Shown here: piece after piece, positions 1 through 14,900 of the stretch
Position numbering within the stretch: position 1 is the first letter of the stretch
How the letters are laid out: each line of letters begins with the position of its first letter
DNA from: Lingula anatina
Taxonomy: Eukaryota; Brachiopoda; Lingulata; Lingulida; Lingulidae
DNA: 64,000 nt
Reading direction: 5' to 3'
Assembly (NCBI RefSeq): GCF_001039355.2
Contig: NW_019775747.1
Span: forward strand, 64,001 to 128,000
Made by a program: the position numbers and the translations under genes
Notes under the pieces: generated by a model
Told to the model about the DNA's origin: nothing
Seen by the model: only the letters and a program-made list of their open reading frames with translations
Databases searched by the model: none

Positions 1-97
1 TACGGTGGAGCCAAGGTGACTGTATGAAGCCTACCAAACCACAATATTTCTCAAAAGTAAATGATCTATTATAAAGAGCGATTCTTCATTTACTCAC

Positions 98-157
98 CCT
101 TCTGGAGTCTTGGTGAGCTGGGGACTTGTCCTTCGCCAGCGTGCCAAATATTGAAGG
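98..157 (-). CDS. 60-nt exon, same minus-strand gene, frame uncertain
   Basis: A 60-nt minus-strand segment is flanked by a strong acceptor (TCTGCTCTTTTCAG) and a strong donor (AGAAGG followed by GTGAGTA). All three frames are open. If it follows the 1155-1205 exon directly in phase 0 it reads PSIFGTLAKDKSPAHQDSRR. If a 32-nt exon candidate at about 306-337 (acceptor GGTTTTTCAG, donor GTAAAG) is included between them, the frame changes. The gene continues beyond the left edge of the window. Confidence 0.4.
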
Positions 158-1154
158 CTGAAAAGAGCAGAATGGGGAATCTAGGTCAAAAAGCTTATTA
201 AAAAGGTCTCTGAAAAAAGAGCTCTTTTATGAATAACAAAGGAGCAGGGACAGCAAGTGTGAATGAAGTCTGCTCATCTTGTCAGCAGCCACACACAATT
301 CTTTACCTGATACTTTGCATGTAAACAGCCTCCTCCTTCTGAAAAACCATCCATTCCGATATCATAAACGCAGTAGTTGCAACACACACTTTTGATAGAT
401 AACCTATTGTTAGAAGTGTACATGTAAATCCGTAAAGCCTTCTCTGCCTCTGGCAAAAATCTGTGCTGTAAATATAGTTAATCTATGATGTAGTAGTGGT
501 AGTAAACCCGAGTTTACAAGTGAAATGTTTCTCCTGCCTGTAATGTGTGACTGACTTCTGTGTGTTTATAAGATCTCTCTGAAGGGCTGCGTCTATCCAG
601 CACACCCACATCTTCGTTTGAGTGTGGAGAGAGTAGCAAGTCACTGACTATAATTAGCTGCAGGATGCTTGGTGTAAGGTTTCTGCCAACTGCAGATGGC
701 AGCAGAGGTAATGTGCACATTGCCTGTGGTACAGGTAAATTGGTCCCCTATGCCCATCACACATAAAAAAATACCTTTCCTGCTGGCCACATACTTTTTC
801 TCTTTTAATAATTTATTACTGATATTAGTATAGCCAAAAAAAAGTATATATATGTAATACTTATTCGGCAAAGTGAATTTTAACCAGTGGCAAGCTTTCA
901 ATAAGATAATTCCTTCCCGCCCACATGTCTTCTTCAACCCATACTTTGAAACTGTGACTAAAAGGAAGTTCAAACTTTTTATGTTCTATAAATATGTCAG
1001 TCCCCAGATATAGTTTACATAGGTATTCCTCATCTTTTCACATCAGTTGGTATCAGTACAAAAAGTTAAGTAAACAGAAAAAAATAGAATATTAAGTTTT
1101 GCAAAATACCAATATGCCGCACACCAAAACTAGGAAAAACAGATAATATCTTAC

Positions 1155-1205
1155 CCGGCTTTTGGGTGTCTGCTTCAAGCCTATAGCTGGCTGGCTTCTG
1201 GAGGA
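1155..1205 (-). CDS. 51-nt exon, probable C-terminal part of the coiled-coil gene
   Basis: This minus-strand exon-like segment of 17 codons reads SSRSQPAIGLKQTPKSR. It has a very strong polypyrimidine tract and acceptor (TTTCTTTTTCTGTTTTCAG) and a good donor (CGG followed by GTAAGA). The peptide is basic, Ser/Pro-rich and low in hydrophobic residues, as in the unstructured tails of many coiled-coil proteins. It lies on the same strand as the coiled-coil exons at 8.9-11.8 kb, and I infer that it belongs to the same transcript. The exons between are not resolved. Confidence 0.45.
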
Positions 1206-4057
1206 CTGAAAACAGAAAAAGAAATATTCTTATTCATTCTTTCCATTTAAATAACATGATTCACTAGCCCTGTGAAAGATAGCAGAAAAATGAGCACCTT
1301 CTTATCGCCTCAGCAAAAACACAATATCTGCAATGTATTTTCTTACCAACAGAGTACAACTATCTTTGATAATATTGTATTCAAGGCAATGCCAGGAGCT
1401 TTTGGATGTGGAAGCTTCTATTTCTGGGCTTATGCCCAGGTTCAGAGTTACAGTATTATTCCTCTTACACAAAGATAGATAGCTAAATCCAATCGTGTCA
1501 TATCTGTCTGGCAAAAGGGAAGAAACATGGTTATAAAGACAGTAGATGTAATATTCTCAAGCGTGGACCCTAATGATCATAATGCTGCCATAAATATGGA
1601 TAATAAATAGACAAGAAGATGATGTCAGGGTAGATGCAGGCACAGAAATCAATACTGATCGGATTAAGTCATGCTCAGCCTCTCATTTAGATGTATTGGA
1701 ACTTAATCAAATTAGGCAGAAAAAGAAAAAAAAAAGACCATCTCAATTTAACCTCTGTAAAGGGACATTTTTCAGCACTAAGAAAAAAATTCTTCACAAA
1801 TTTGACAAAAATACTACCCAATTCTTCATATTTTTCCTCAGAGAAAGTGATCTGCTTTGTCTATTCTTTTAAGTTTAATAAGAAACTAAGCCAAGTCAAT
1901 CAATAGCATTATTCCAACAGGATATGGAAATTATACTCTCGTCAGGGTCATGGTTTGCTATTGCTACAGACGATGATGATTGACTGGTGCAAATCCCATA
2001 AATGAAAAAAAACTAAACTGCCGGATTATATAGTACCATTTTTATCAGCAATAACACTACATTAGAAAAAATGATGTACATGACTTTTTTATTATCTGAT
2101 CTAAGATGTAAGTTTCCAACCTAAACAAAAGAAATACTCAAGCTTGTTTTCTTTTATAAATAGCACCATCTAGTGCTTACTTGGTCAACCACTAAACTAT
2201 CTCTTTGATAAATATCAGTACCAGGAACTATTAATATAACAAGGAATCTCTACATATTGAAAGAAACAATAATCTTTCTTTTACACTCAATGTACTAAAT
2301 CGGACATCTTAATATTCTTGGCAAAAGTACTACAATATGTTAACAACAGGCCATGCCTTGCACCGTACAAGTGTGAATAGATAGAGTAATTCAATGTTCA
2401 CCTAAATGCTTTTTATAAACCAAGATCTCTATCAGTTAATTGCTTTGCCAGGCTTAATGACTGTCACCCAATGTGTGCCAATGAGATGTATCTGTCTTAT
2501 GATCACAGGGAACTAAAGCTTGATTGTCATGACTGAGTTTGTAAACAGCACGATAAATTGCACAACAATGACAGATATACCGCATTGTGAGTCTGCTCAG
2601 GTGCCATCTGAACAAAGTGGGACTATGCACACTGACTATGTCATAAATAGCTTCAAAACCTCTCTGTTCTTCCTACATGAACATCTGACCTTTTTTTATC
2701 ACTCTTCAAGGTGGTGACTTAAGAAAAATCACTATTAACATTAATCTTTATCTAAAATATTTTTAATAAAAAAACCATTAAAAACATCTGCAATTTAGCA
2801 AATTAAGGTTTATCTACAATTAAAAAAGCTTTTCAAATATATTGTCTTAAAAAATGTTATTCAAAAATTGACTGAGGTACTCATAACTTTTTACATATCA
2901 CATCAACAGCTTTGATGACAATCACTATGCTATTTTCCATTTAAAAAAGTGATGAGTTTCAGTTTTGTCAAGGAAGGGATGGAAAAGGTGTTCCACAATA
3001 CCAGTAACTTGTCAACTTTAAAATTCTAACAGTGGGGTGTCAGGTGCATTGAAACCCACTCAAGCCATTAATTTCCTGTCCAAGTGCCGTAATCATTGCT
3101 TAAGCAACAATGAAAGTGGTTAACTCAAATTATCCTTAAAGAATTTAACCACTCACACCAGGGCATTTCCCCCAAAGCAAGTTTGTTGTGAAAGAACTCA
3201 ACTTTAAATTGATATGAAAGAAATTGCTGCAACTATTTATTAATGTCCCATCCCAATTTTAATGTTGATTACATCCAACCACAGGTTTTTATGTAACAAA
3301 AAACTCATTCATCTTCAAGCTGTGAAAATGGCCGTAAAATATAAGGGAGTGTTAGAGGAGATAATTTGATAACCTCTCTTTTAATGAAAAGGTAATTTTG
3401 GCAAAATGGACTGGAAGATTTAGAAGTCTGCTTCTTTTGAAACCTGATCACAACAAGAAGTTTAACATTATTATCTTTGCCAAGTTCTATTTTATAAAGG
3501 ACCATATTATTCAGTGATCATTATGCCATGTGCAGGAAAACCCACAATTCATTTATGTCTGTCTGTCCCAGGTCTAAAATAAGTTCCCACTTGCTGTAGT
3601 GGAGACTTAAACCAACATTCAGATTAACAATGCAGTGTCTTTTAAAGGTGATGTTGTATGATGAAGTAAAATCATTCTTAACTTTTCACTATCCATACAT
3701 GTGAACTTTTCCTAGAAAGAGTCCAATAATCCATAAAAGTTAATTTTGCTCAGACGAAATTGACTGACAAAAGATGAAAATAAGATGAAAAGTTCAAAAA
3801 GATAATTAATCAACTATGGTGTACACATTTTCCTCCTTTTCCAAATTAACAATATCAATCATCTCATGACCAATAGCTCTAACAAAGTATCTAAAGCTAA
3901 ACAACCAGTTGCATCAGCTTTTAATTTACAGCAGTAACCTTTGCAGCACCAGTAATCATAAAGCAAAACTTGTGGATGCACATCAAGAGTTTCACATTTC
4001 ACAAAGTTAATTAAACTCTATGAAAAATTGATTTTTAAGACACTAAATACTACTTAC

Positions 4058-4084
4058 CGTTCTCTTCGCATGGTAAATTAGTAT
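4058..4084 (-). CDS. Possible 27-nt microexon of the coiled-coil gene
   Basis: On the minus strand a 27-nt segment is bounded by a good acceptor (CTTGCCTGCAG) and a near-consensus donor (ACG followed by GTAAGTAG). It is open in two frames and its length is a multiple of three, so it could be inserted without shifting a phase-0 transcript such as the one leaving the exon at 8917-9004. There is no homology to support it, only the splice signals, and chance occurrence is possible. Confidence 0.25.
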
Positions 4085-5748
4085 CTGCAGGCAAGACATA
4101 GTTGCTCTCTTATAACTGTCTGGATCACAATTCAGGGGTTAAATCCAAATAAAATACACTAACTTAAATTCCTTTGGGGCATGTGCCTAGATAAAGAATA
4201 GCTCTAACAAATGACTCCAAATTAAAAGCTGTTCCCTGATAAAGTTTCAGGTAAAAAAATTCCTTTAAGTTGTATGCTAAGTAGTTCAATCCACTTGTTA
4301 GGGGATTACAGTATTGCCAAATGCATTTAGTTCTAAATATCCCCCTCTGCAGGGCAGCAGAGCATTTGCAGTCCCCACTCAGTCTGAGCCAGGTAGCTCC
4401 TAGCTAAATGTTCCCACAATTTTCAGTTGAAAAACTCAACTGTCCTCCTCTTAATAACAGCATGTAAAACAACTCCTGAAGTACAGCGTGTGTAGGCACT
4501 AGTCCTTTAGTAAGGTCTGTAATTACAGGCGATGTGTATAAATTTGTCATAAATCATCTGCGATGCTTCCAGGTGAAACAAGGAGACCGATCAGTCCAAG
4601 ATAGCAGTGTGACCCTGTCTCATCTAGAGGTCCTACCTGTGCTGTATAAGATCATGAATGCTGAATATATGGAAATGGGACACAGAGTACCACCTATACT
4701 TAAAGTGTGCTGTCTCCCACAATGTGACTTGACTTGAACCACCCTTCTATCTGTCCCCAGTATCAAAACTGGTTATGTGACATGTGAAAACAAACCTTGG
4801 CAGTCACACACATGTAACATGCCTCTCTGACAGCCATGCCCCACTGGTTAAACATCCTGCACTGCTAGCATTTCTAGGACAATGGGACACTTACCTGTTT
4901 ACTACAAGACTATCCAATGTCATCTTAGCAATCTGATGTCCACTCTCTGTCCAGTCCTAAATGGTCCACTACCCCTAAATTCCTCAGTGATGGACAGTTA
5001 AGGCAATTACCACATACCTGTCCCCCCTAATACCTCCATGCACCCCTTTATTAGGTATGTGCACCGTCCACAACAATTTGCCCCTGCTGTCCCCAGTGGT
5101 CACTTAACAAGGGTTTTACTCACCGGACAAGTCCCCAAGTTGAAGGACTTGCTTCTTCTTTTCCACATTGCCACCTTGTCAAGGATTAACCACCCAATTC
5201 AATTATACACCATCTTTCTTTCTGTCCTCTTAAAGACGTCGACCAGGTAGGTGAGACGCACTGAGCCCTCTACCACTCAATCATGGCACAGTTAAACACA
5301 GTAAACACCTTAAGGCCTATATATACCTATACTTATAAACGTGGCGGTTTGGACATTCCCTATTTGCCCTGTTTAACACTTCATATGACTGCACTTGTTA
5401 GCTAACAAAATAATCCTGAGTAAGAGCAGGTAAAAACTGGCAAGGTGGGCAATAATCCACAGTTAGGGCATTGAGTTTGGTCAATATGCTTGTTAAAAGG
5501 ATTATGTTTATTCTCAGTTTAAGACGTGTGGGAACTATTGTTACTTGACAATACCTAAATGTGGCTATACAATCTTGTGGTGTTGTTTATCTACGACAAG
5601 GTAGAAGCAGAGATTAGCAAACATGGGGATTCAGGTGACAAAAAGTCAACTTTATCCAACCAACCTATCACTGATAAATTCAATGAATGATAAACTTGTT
5701 TAAAATGTCCATGGGACCAGCATTCTAATATAATACCACAATTATGGA

Positions 5749-5766
5749 TGAATGAATGAATGAATA
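5749..5766. repeat. (GAAT)n short tandem repeat
   Basis: Four to five GAAT units on the plus strand in the presumed intronic region of the coiled-coil gene. Confidence 0.8.
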
Positions 5767-8700
5767 ATTGAAAATGAATGAAATATGAAGGAGAAAGGAC
5801 AATTTTATCAATCATGTTTTTCCTATTTGAGCCATGCACCTGTCTAGCAGCTGCTGCGAGCAAATCAGATCGGCAAACTTGCCTATCAGATCAATGAAGT
5901 TTATTAATAAATCTGTAATCTTGTGTCAACTGTACAAATCACTGCTAGGTATACTATGACAGGTAACATGCTCAGTTAAAACTTCAGACAGGTGTTTTAT
6001 GCACTACCTCTTTAATGACTAGCTGTGCTGATCCTCAAAAACATCAAGTTACAGAAATAAGATTTCATGCCCAATTAACACATGCCGGTTATGTAACTGA
6101 ATTAGAATTTACAACTTAAATAGCTTAATTTATTTAAATACATTAAATGGATTTCACAGGTAGTAAAAAATGTTAACTATGTGTTGTATCTCGATTATCC
6201 CCTTTTTACTTTATTCAAATACACAACATGAAAGATGTTATTTACACAAGTTGCCTGTAGATATGTTAATACATTACACCTATACATAAAACTACATGGT
6301 GTCAGAATCCAAAAATATTTCAGTTTTATAATACCTTTTCAGATATGCCCACAATATTTAAAACACAAAATGAATCAACTTCCTATTTACAAAAGAAAAA
6401 AATGTCTACAGCCAATTATTTCTAGAGTGGGCATCTCTGTTCTTTAAATATCCATAAAACAGTTCCTTCCCAATACAAATCCAATTAACTGCAGTATACT
6501 AACATTGCTTTTATTCACTGAATAATACAGGTGAAAGCACCTGACGTCAGTGCCAGGTGTCAGTGTCCACTCACGGCAGTGTCACACCAACTGGCCTTCC
6601 TTGTTTACTACTTTGTTTCTTACAGACACAGAATACCAATTAGTGAGGGGGTGATGAAACTTCCCTCCTTGTCCCTTTATGTTTTATTCATTTCACAATC
6701 TTTATAAAGCACTCAGATCATGAACACAGGAAGTAAATAGATAAACAATAAAACAGTGTGATGTAATAAGTTCCTAGTTAGATCCTATCATGGGGTATTT
6801 CTTGGGCCACTCAAAAGTTATCTTAGATTTTGATAGACATTATCATTATGTTGTGTAACCTTATAACTTCATTAGATGCCTGTTCAGTTATCCTTTGCTT
6901 ATCTATATTTCATAACTTCCTCTAAATATTTATAGTAATTTAAGATAAAATGTTTGCATTCTATGAAGAATGTAATGGAAATCCTATGGCAATCAGAGAA
7001 TCTAGGTTATTTGCATATTAAACACAACCTATAAACAGCCTGGATTTTATTCTAGGAAAAAGGAATATGATGGCTGTACAATGTCAGAATGTTTTAATGC
7101 ATGTCACCTAATACCTATTTTACATTTTAAATAAATCTTGAACTGCAAGTTCATTATAAAAAACAAATTCATGGAATTTTCGTGTCTAAATCTAATTTGT
7201 TTCTTTTTATATGCTTGTACATAAGTCCAAATGTCCTCTATACTTTAAAGAAATGTGCAATTTATCATTTATGCAAAAACAAACAAACAAACAATGCATG
7301 TCAATATTATTTTTAAAAAATGTTTTAAAACCCAGTTTGTTGATCAAAACAGATAATTGTTTAAATGGATAGATTTGTTTGATCAACATTTCATTACTAA
7401 TACATTTTTATCGTAACATTCTGAAACCTATATACTGTAACTTTAACAATCAATTAGAAAAAACTAATAAACTGTATTTCCACAAGGCAGCAGGCTCAAC
7501 CAGTTATCATCATTTACTTTAATGGATAACCTGACACATTCTGAGGCATTTTTTTTTTGTCTCAACTAACACAATGCATCTAATTTGCAGTCATAACATG
7601 CCAAGGATTCACCCTGAGAGCTCCCAATGCATTGTTATAGGTTTTAGTCCCGATTTGATTGCTTTATTTCAGGCACTGAATTTTGAGGGGGTGGGGGATA
7701 GTAGATTAAATCCCATAAATTAGGTCAATCCTAAAGGGTTTGGTCTGATTTTGTCCAACTAGTGCATGTCCGTATTAAAAATTAAATGGAAGTTTTTTAC
7801 TTTCCCGACTGCTACAGCTGAGAGGATGATCATAGTTTACATATTTACTTTACCATGCAATTCTATTTGCTGCCTTTTAGATAAATTTATGACTAGGGTC
7901 TTAAGTTCTGACAAATCTTATAAGAATTTGGAAACATCAAAAAGCAATCAGTTCTTATTTTCCACTGCCAATTAGAATTCTGGGCATCTTTCATTATTGA
8001 TTAATTTAGCTTTCAGGAACTATTCCTTTATCAATAACATCATTAACTATGCATCTTCACTGTGTAAGCTTTTGAAACCAAAATACTTGCAAAACTGATT
8101 TTAAAAAAATTTTAAGTCATCTGTGAATTTAAAAACTAACAAGCCTACTACAGTGTACCTGGCAAGAATAATTCCTAGGGAATATGGCACTGAAGTCACC
8201 ACTATACAGCATTACAAAAGTCAAATGCATGTAGCATGTTATAGGTTTACTCCAGCGTAAATTTATTTAAATCAAGTAGCAAAAAGAAAGAAAAGATGAA
8301 TTAATCAAGAATTTAAACCAAGGCATTGTTTAATTGACAAAATGGTTAGAAATTACTTTCATTGTCAAAAAAACTATAAATTATACTTGGCATTTGGAAA
8401 ACAAACCTTCTACATTAGCATGAGTCAATGCATTCACGTATTTATTCTCATTCTACCCACACAATTCCCTGTATGTATAATTCATTTCTATTCATACGTA
8501 TTTATTTTGTGCATGACTGAAAGGATATGGTATCTCCAATACTTCTGCTTGTATCTACATATCAATAATGTACCTATTAATGTATCAAATATATCTGGGG
8601 GACTTCTGTGTCTATCTGCAATATATTAAATTGCTAATCATTCACTGGGCTGCCTATCATATCAATGTGATGACCAGTCACCTGGCCTTGGCCAGAAATC

Positions 8701-8916
8701 ACCATCATTGACCTACAAATAGTTTGAACTGCCAAAAGAAAGACCAGAAAACACTTTTCTGTGGATTAATAAAGTGGTTATTGTGTATAATAGTCAGGGT
8801 ATATTATGAATAAATCACCATGAATACTGTAAAAATTATAAACAATTTGAACAGTATAATATGTAAAAGTGACCAGTTTCACTTTTGAAGATCACGAATG
8901 AGTTATAAAGCCTAAC

Positions 8917-11835
8917 CTTTCTCCTTTTGTTGCTTCTTTGGAGACATCCTATGGCAGCTTGCTGATACTCAAAGGTCAGCTGGTCACACTGTTGTGAAAT
9001 GCGGCTGAAATGTTCAGATAATAATAATAATCCTAATAATATTAACTTAAAGTCAAAAATCAAATGATGTTCATTAGACTCTACAATATGAATATAAATT
9101 ATAACACACAAGTTAGAGAAAATGGAAAAAAAATCAAAATTTAACATTGAATAGAATAATGAAGAATTTAAATGCCTGTTACTTCTTCAAATCCTTTCAA
9201 AATTCAATTAAATTTTATAAAAAGATAATTACATTTAAAACCAATAATTGTATTTGTTGTTTTAAGTACATGTTTATCTCGCCTAAAATTGAGCCATCTA
9301 AACTATATATAAAATATACTTTGACTTTTTACAGTGCTTTTTAATGACACTTTAAATTGCAAGACCCCTTGAAGGATAAAAAATGCATTTTAGTTATGCA
9401 TTAATAAGCACTCACTCAATGTTTGCTTCAAGTTGGTCAATTTCTTTTCTCTGAAATCAAGACAAAAAAGAATTTACTCTTAAGAAATCTATTCAATTTT
9501 TTAAAACAATACCTATAAATAAATTATAAAACAAACATCATGCTGCCATTTTTAATAATACACAAATACGGTTACTCTACATGTCTGAACATTCTTCTGT
9601 CACTGATTCCCTAATTAATGAATTAGTCTATAAAACTTTCTCTTGAACCTTTATTTGCTATAAAATGCACTAAATATTCATTTTTTAAACAACAGTACAA
9701 TAAGTTTGATCAATTAAACCTTCTTTAGATGTGATCTCAATTATCTCAGTATTATCAAGTTTGAAAGTAATACATACTTGAGGGAAATTATGAGCATGCT
9801 ACACGCTATACAGCTATTTCATATAAATTGAACAATTCTGTTCCATGTTACTGCCTTTTTAATAATTAAAGACTGCAAAAAGTACCAGAAAGATTTTTAG
9901 AAAAGAAAATATTGACAGAAATAAAATAAAATAAAATATTGACAGAAATATAATAAAGGAACAATAACAGAAAAACCTACTCAGCAGCAGTATGTGTATC
10001 ACATATTATTAAGTACCAAAGCTGACTTCAATGAGTGGTGCGATGTGTGATAATGAAATCCACCAAAATTTAATTATCTTTCTTTTTTTACAAGCATTTT
10101 TCATCATGCAAACTGCTCAAAGATACAGTGTAAACAAAATATGATAGTTTTCCATCAAAAAACCTACCCTTTGAAAGGCAAAAGACTTCAGCTGCTGACC
10201 AAGCTCCCTTTGTAAAACTCGTAACTTCTTCTGTTCAGCCTCCAGCAATTTTGATGTTACCTGACAAGGAGAAATATTTTCATGTTTGAGTAATGTGTAT
10301 GTGGACATTCAAACAGTATCACTAGTATATTTGTGTGTTAAACAATGTTGTGCAGTGTAACAAAAATTAAATATACATGTGCAACATATATGTACAAAAC
10401 ATGTAAAAATCCAAATAATCACTTTCAACCTGGACACATCATTTATGGTGGACCCAGGATTTCATTAAGAAATGGCCATGGATGTACTATCGCAATAAAT
10501 ATTGATTAAAATGCAATGTAAATGAATTCCTTGGAAAATGACAAGGCATATCCATGGTGCCTTCTGAGGTATCAATTAATTGAAACTTGAGCATCTATAT
10601 ATTCCACCTAAATAATTCAGGGCCCACAACATCAAGAATATCTGTAATGAAATTAATGGAAGAGCTCTTACTGCCAGACAGTTCAATTAGTTGGAAGAGA
10701 GTTGCTTTGAAACATGTTTTGTTTTGTTATCACAGAGAGAGAGACTATTCAATTCTAACACTGAAACACCCTGAGTGGTTTCAAATAAATTCAAATTCCA
10801 TGTTCTGTAGGCTGAGATATTTACCTGATGAAACTCAATGTCTTTTTTCTTCAAGTGTTTTTTATCAAATACAAAATTCTTTAAGCAATGTTTTAAAAAG
10901 ATTAAAAGGTGCATTTATAGGACTGCCATTATGATTCTTTTAAGATAGTTAAAACTATCCAAATGCAACATGATGATGCACAAAAATTATACAATGACAT
11001 CGTTTTTTATAATCAAATTTCCACGTTTAGAAAAAACTTGTAAGCATTGAGTAAAATAATTGTTGAGGTGATAATATTATCAATTAAAATGTTTTGAAAC
11101 ATAGAAATGATACACAGAAAGTAAAAAAAATCTACTTAATTCTACCGATTTACTTTTTTTATTACTCTGAAAAAATGCAGACAAAACAGCATCAAAAATT
11201 TTTTTTTTACAAAATTGTTCCAAACGATTCATCATTTGTCATCTATAAGAAATAACTTATTCCAGTGGCGTCAGAGAAACATTTGCAGATCAGCAACAAG
11301 AAAATTACCTTCATCATCATAAATCATTTAGCATGTATTCCCATCATTTAGCAAATATATGGCTGCCACTTATGTGCATATCTTGTGCTTTTAAAGATAC
11401 ACTGAAATGCATTTTAAGAGAAACAACTAAACATGCTTTAGTTTAATGAAATAAACTGAAACTCCAATGAGAATAAAGCAAGCAGACCACATTTCTTTTG
11501 CTTTTCAAATCTCACATCATCATGCAATTCATCAGTTCTAAAGATTTATTTCATATTTGGGAAAATCCTCTTTATCTTTTACTCTTTAAATATCACAGAA
11601 CTTGGGAATTTTCAATCAATTTTGGTGAAGATATGCTTTCAAGTTACTTAGTAACAAATTGGGCTTCAACTTTAATACCCATTAATCTCTAATCAATTAA
11701 ATATGAGTATCATTAATAATATTAGGTCAACTGTCATCCAGATTTCCGTCTCACATTTGTACAGACACTAGTAATATTGCCCTGAACTTATCAGGCAAAG
11801 GCTTTACCTGGATATTGGATACATCAACCTTTTGA
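8917..11835 (-). CDS. Unrecognised coiled-coil protein, internal exons (partial gene)
   Basis: Four minus-strand exons chain in one open frame: 11808-11835 (28 nt), 10168-10260 (93 nt), 9416-9450 (35 nt) and 8917-9004 (88 nt). Each has an AG acceptor and a GT donor (GTAAAG, GTAGGT, GTGAGT, GTTAGG), and the phases agree (x-0, 0-0, 0-2, 2-0). The joined peptide of about 80 residues is rich in Gln, Glu, Lys and Leu, for example EAEQKKLRVLQRELGQQL, KEIDQLEAN and QQCDQLTFEYQQA. The heptad-like spacing of hydrophobic residues indicates a coiled coil. I do not recognise the family; candidates would be centrosomal, ciliary or cytoskeletal rod proteins, but nothing in the sequence decides this. The first of the four exons is the least certain because it is so short. 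Start and stop codons were not located. The gene shares its orientation with the FAM234 gene that ends upstream at 19565. Confidence 0.55.
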
Positions 11836-11999
11836 CTAAATAAACAAATCTTTGGTGTAAAGGATTACTGTTAAATTTACCATGGCACTACATGTACATT
11901 AATTAAAATATGCATGAAGTTTGTTAGTACTTAAAAGCTGAATATTGGCAATGTTGGAGGGCCCTTTTACACAATGGTTTTTATCTTCATCGTGGCTTT

Positions 12000-14900
12000 G
12001 AAGCGCCACTTGACTCTTGGACTCCCTTTTTAATCTACCCTGGCACATATTTCATACATCCAGCAGTCTTTAAGTTTGGGGATCTGTCAGAAAAATGGCC
12101 AAAAAAGTAAATATGCTCAAACTTAATAAAACAAATGGCAGCCATAAAAATCAGTGAAATTCATTAAAGTTCAAATCAGTGTCATATTCTGAATATAAAT
12201 TATACGACTTCCATCCAAAGCACAAGCCTTTAATCTTAGATTTTATTTATCAGGACATCAGCTTTAAAAAAATCAAACAATTTCAAACTTAAGCTGAATT
12301 TTATGTGAACAGCCAAAAAATCAGTATACAATAAAAAATGCTCTGATTTTCCCATAATTATCAAACGAGATTTAAATATGCTGTCATAAGAAAATAGACA
12401 AACATTTCAGAAGATACAGCAATACAACAAACCAGAGACTTCAAAAACTGACAGATGACTCACATTTTTTAATTTCGCCTTGGACCCACGAAAGGTATGA
12501 TGGGTTCAAGTCATCACTTATATGTTAACAGATGTTCAACAAAACATCATAAAAATACAGGTCTAAATTAGTCTGGCTGATATACAAACTCAACACAATC
12601 TCTTATATTGCTCTGAAAACATGTGTTGAAGAGTCTGTTCTCTCAATGTTTCTGTCAAACTAATTACATGAATACCTTGCCAGCTGGCAAGTGTGTGAGT
12701 CATTTCAGTCCAAAATGACCACTTTAAGATAGCTTTAAGTGTTTAAAATTGTACTTTATACACATACAGGTAAATTAAACCATGAGGTTGTGAAACAGTT
12801 TTGTCTAACCTTGATAAAGAGGGATATTTACCAAAAGTGATAAAGAACTGTTATCTCATGCTGGGTGGTAACTTGGCTATTGCGTACCATTAAAGCCATA
12901 GCTAATGATAAACATTGAGCCAAAAGTAGTAATCTTGCTTTTTGTGTGTACAAATTCCAAACATTTTGAAGTGCATTAACATTTTCCTTCTGTGTCTTTA
13001 CAATGTGCAGTATTTACATACACACTTATAGGTATCTCCTTATGGCACAGAGCTTAAAACAAATTCAACCTGTTCCAATATAACCACAGTCCCGCCCTCA
13101 ATTCTCTGAACATCACTATATTTGAGCTCTCCACAAATGTGCAAGTAGAGTCTTATATCAAAAGTGGTCTTTCTGATCAAAGACCAATTGTACTGCTACA
13201 ATGGGCATTATTTTCAACAACACTTCAATCCTACAGAAATGTCAGAAACTGGCAAACCCCTTCTGAAGCAATTAAAGTTTATGAAAACACAACCCAATAT
13301 TGAAAAAAGTAGAACTTAATGGCCACACTGATTCAGACTGATTAACCCTTAAAAGCTTTGACCGTTTAAAAAATGAAAAAAGGACAAGCGCAGATACTAC
13401 ATACTGGCCCCGTCCCCCCGTGGCTGGCAGTTTAATGGGGGGAGGGGGGTTCTTTAATGGAAAAGTGGTTTTTTTTTACCCCCTTATTTGACCCAACTTG
13501 AGAAACAGCATAGGACCTCAATCAAATTTTGATGCAGAATGAGCCTTTTCCAGTCATAAAGGTGGTTCTTTGTACTCCCAAACCCTCCTACCAACTGGTC
13601 TGCCATACATACAGTATTAACACCTACATGTATTTTGTAACACTTGGAAAATTTCAAGTAATGACTGCAATGTGTAAATTCATACATCTAATTGCTATAA
13701 GAACAGTGCAAAATGTCAGTGAAATGTTATACTCCACACTAGATATGGTGATACATGATTCAACAATGATTTCAATAATAATCAATATACCCTGGGTTAT
13801 TTCAAAATTAGTACAATAGATTTCTAGAAAGAAATGGTTGCCAGGATAACACACAATGTGAATGAAAAATTATTGTCTTTATATTATTATTATTATTATA
13901 TAAACATTACTATAATTATTTTATGAAACAAAAAAGAGCCAAAACAATATTCAGGTCAGATGCTAGCCCAAGCCCTGAGCTGAAAAATGTGCAATAGGCA
14001 AAACGTTATCCCTATTTTGTTAAATATTATAATACCACGTAATTTTTATTAAAGGGATAACAACTCTTTGTAAGAGATCTATATTTCACAATAAATACAT
14101 TGTAAACAACTCATAGAAATATAATATACATGTAATTCTATTTTACCACAAAAATGGCAGTTATAGCAAGTAATCTGAATTCTGTGTTTGTCATCAGACC
14201 ATGTGACCTCCATAGATGGCTATACTCCGTAATAATCTCTTAAGAAATTATTACAAAAAAAAAAAACTTTTTAGAAAAAAAACAGGGACCAACTTTGAAT
14301 TTAAAAACAAACCACTGGTAAGTATGGGAAAATTGTCGTTAACCACAGGAAAATTAATTTTTTGGCCAAAATGAATAGTTTTTATCCTTCTAACAAAGAA
14401 AAAGCCTAGGGGTGTAAATCCTCACTTGTATTACCTTTTCTCTGCCTAAGAAATCATACAAAAAATCACAAGAAACAATTTTTTTCTCTTTGTCCACCTG
14501 ACAATACACCTGTCAAGATAAGAATCCAAACCATGTAAATCACCATGTTAAGATGGTTTAGCATGTGTGTCCAAGTTTTACTTATAAATGGTGTCGTCTG
14601 GTAGTAAACCATGTAAAAACCAACAACACATGCCACGTAATCCACCTACCTCCAGCTGGACCCCGAACCAGTCCGCAGGTTTCTCTGGCCGAAGACTTGA
14701 ACTGTCCTCCCCAGAAGCACTTAAATCCATCTACTCAGAACAGTTAAACTGGAAATATAGACAACACATTAACCAGTACTCAATTAGCATGAGTTGGAAG
14801 AGACCTCTGCTTTTACCTTTCATACATGTGCTACCCATCAAAATTCTTAATGCCAAACAGAAATAGTCTTTCAATACTCAGTCTGCCTTTTGTTTTGTGA

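Noticed and set aside
12480-12525. Box-B-like sequence (GGGTTCAAGTC) suggesting a tRNA or SINE
   Set aside because: No matching A box, acceptor stem or poly(A) tail was found nearby.
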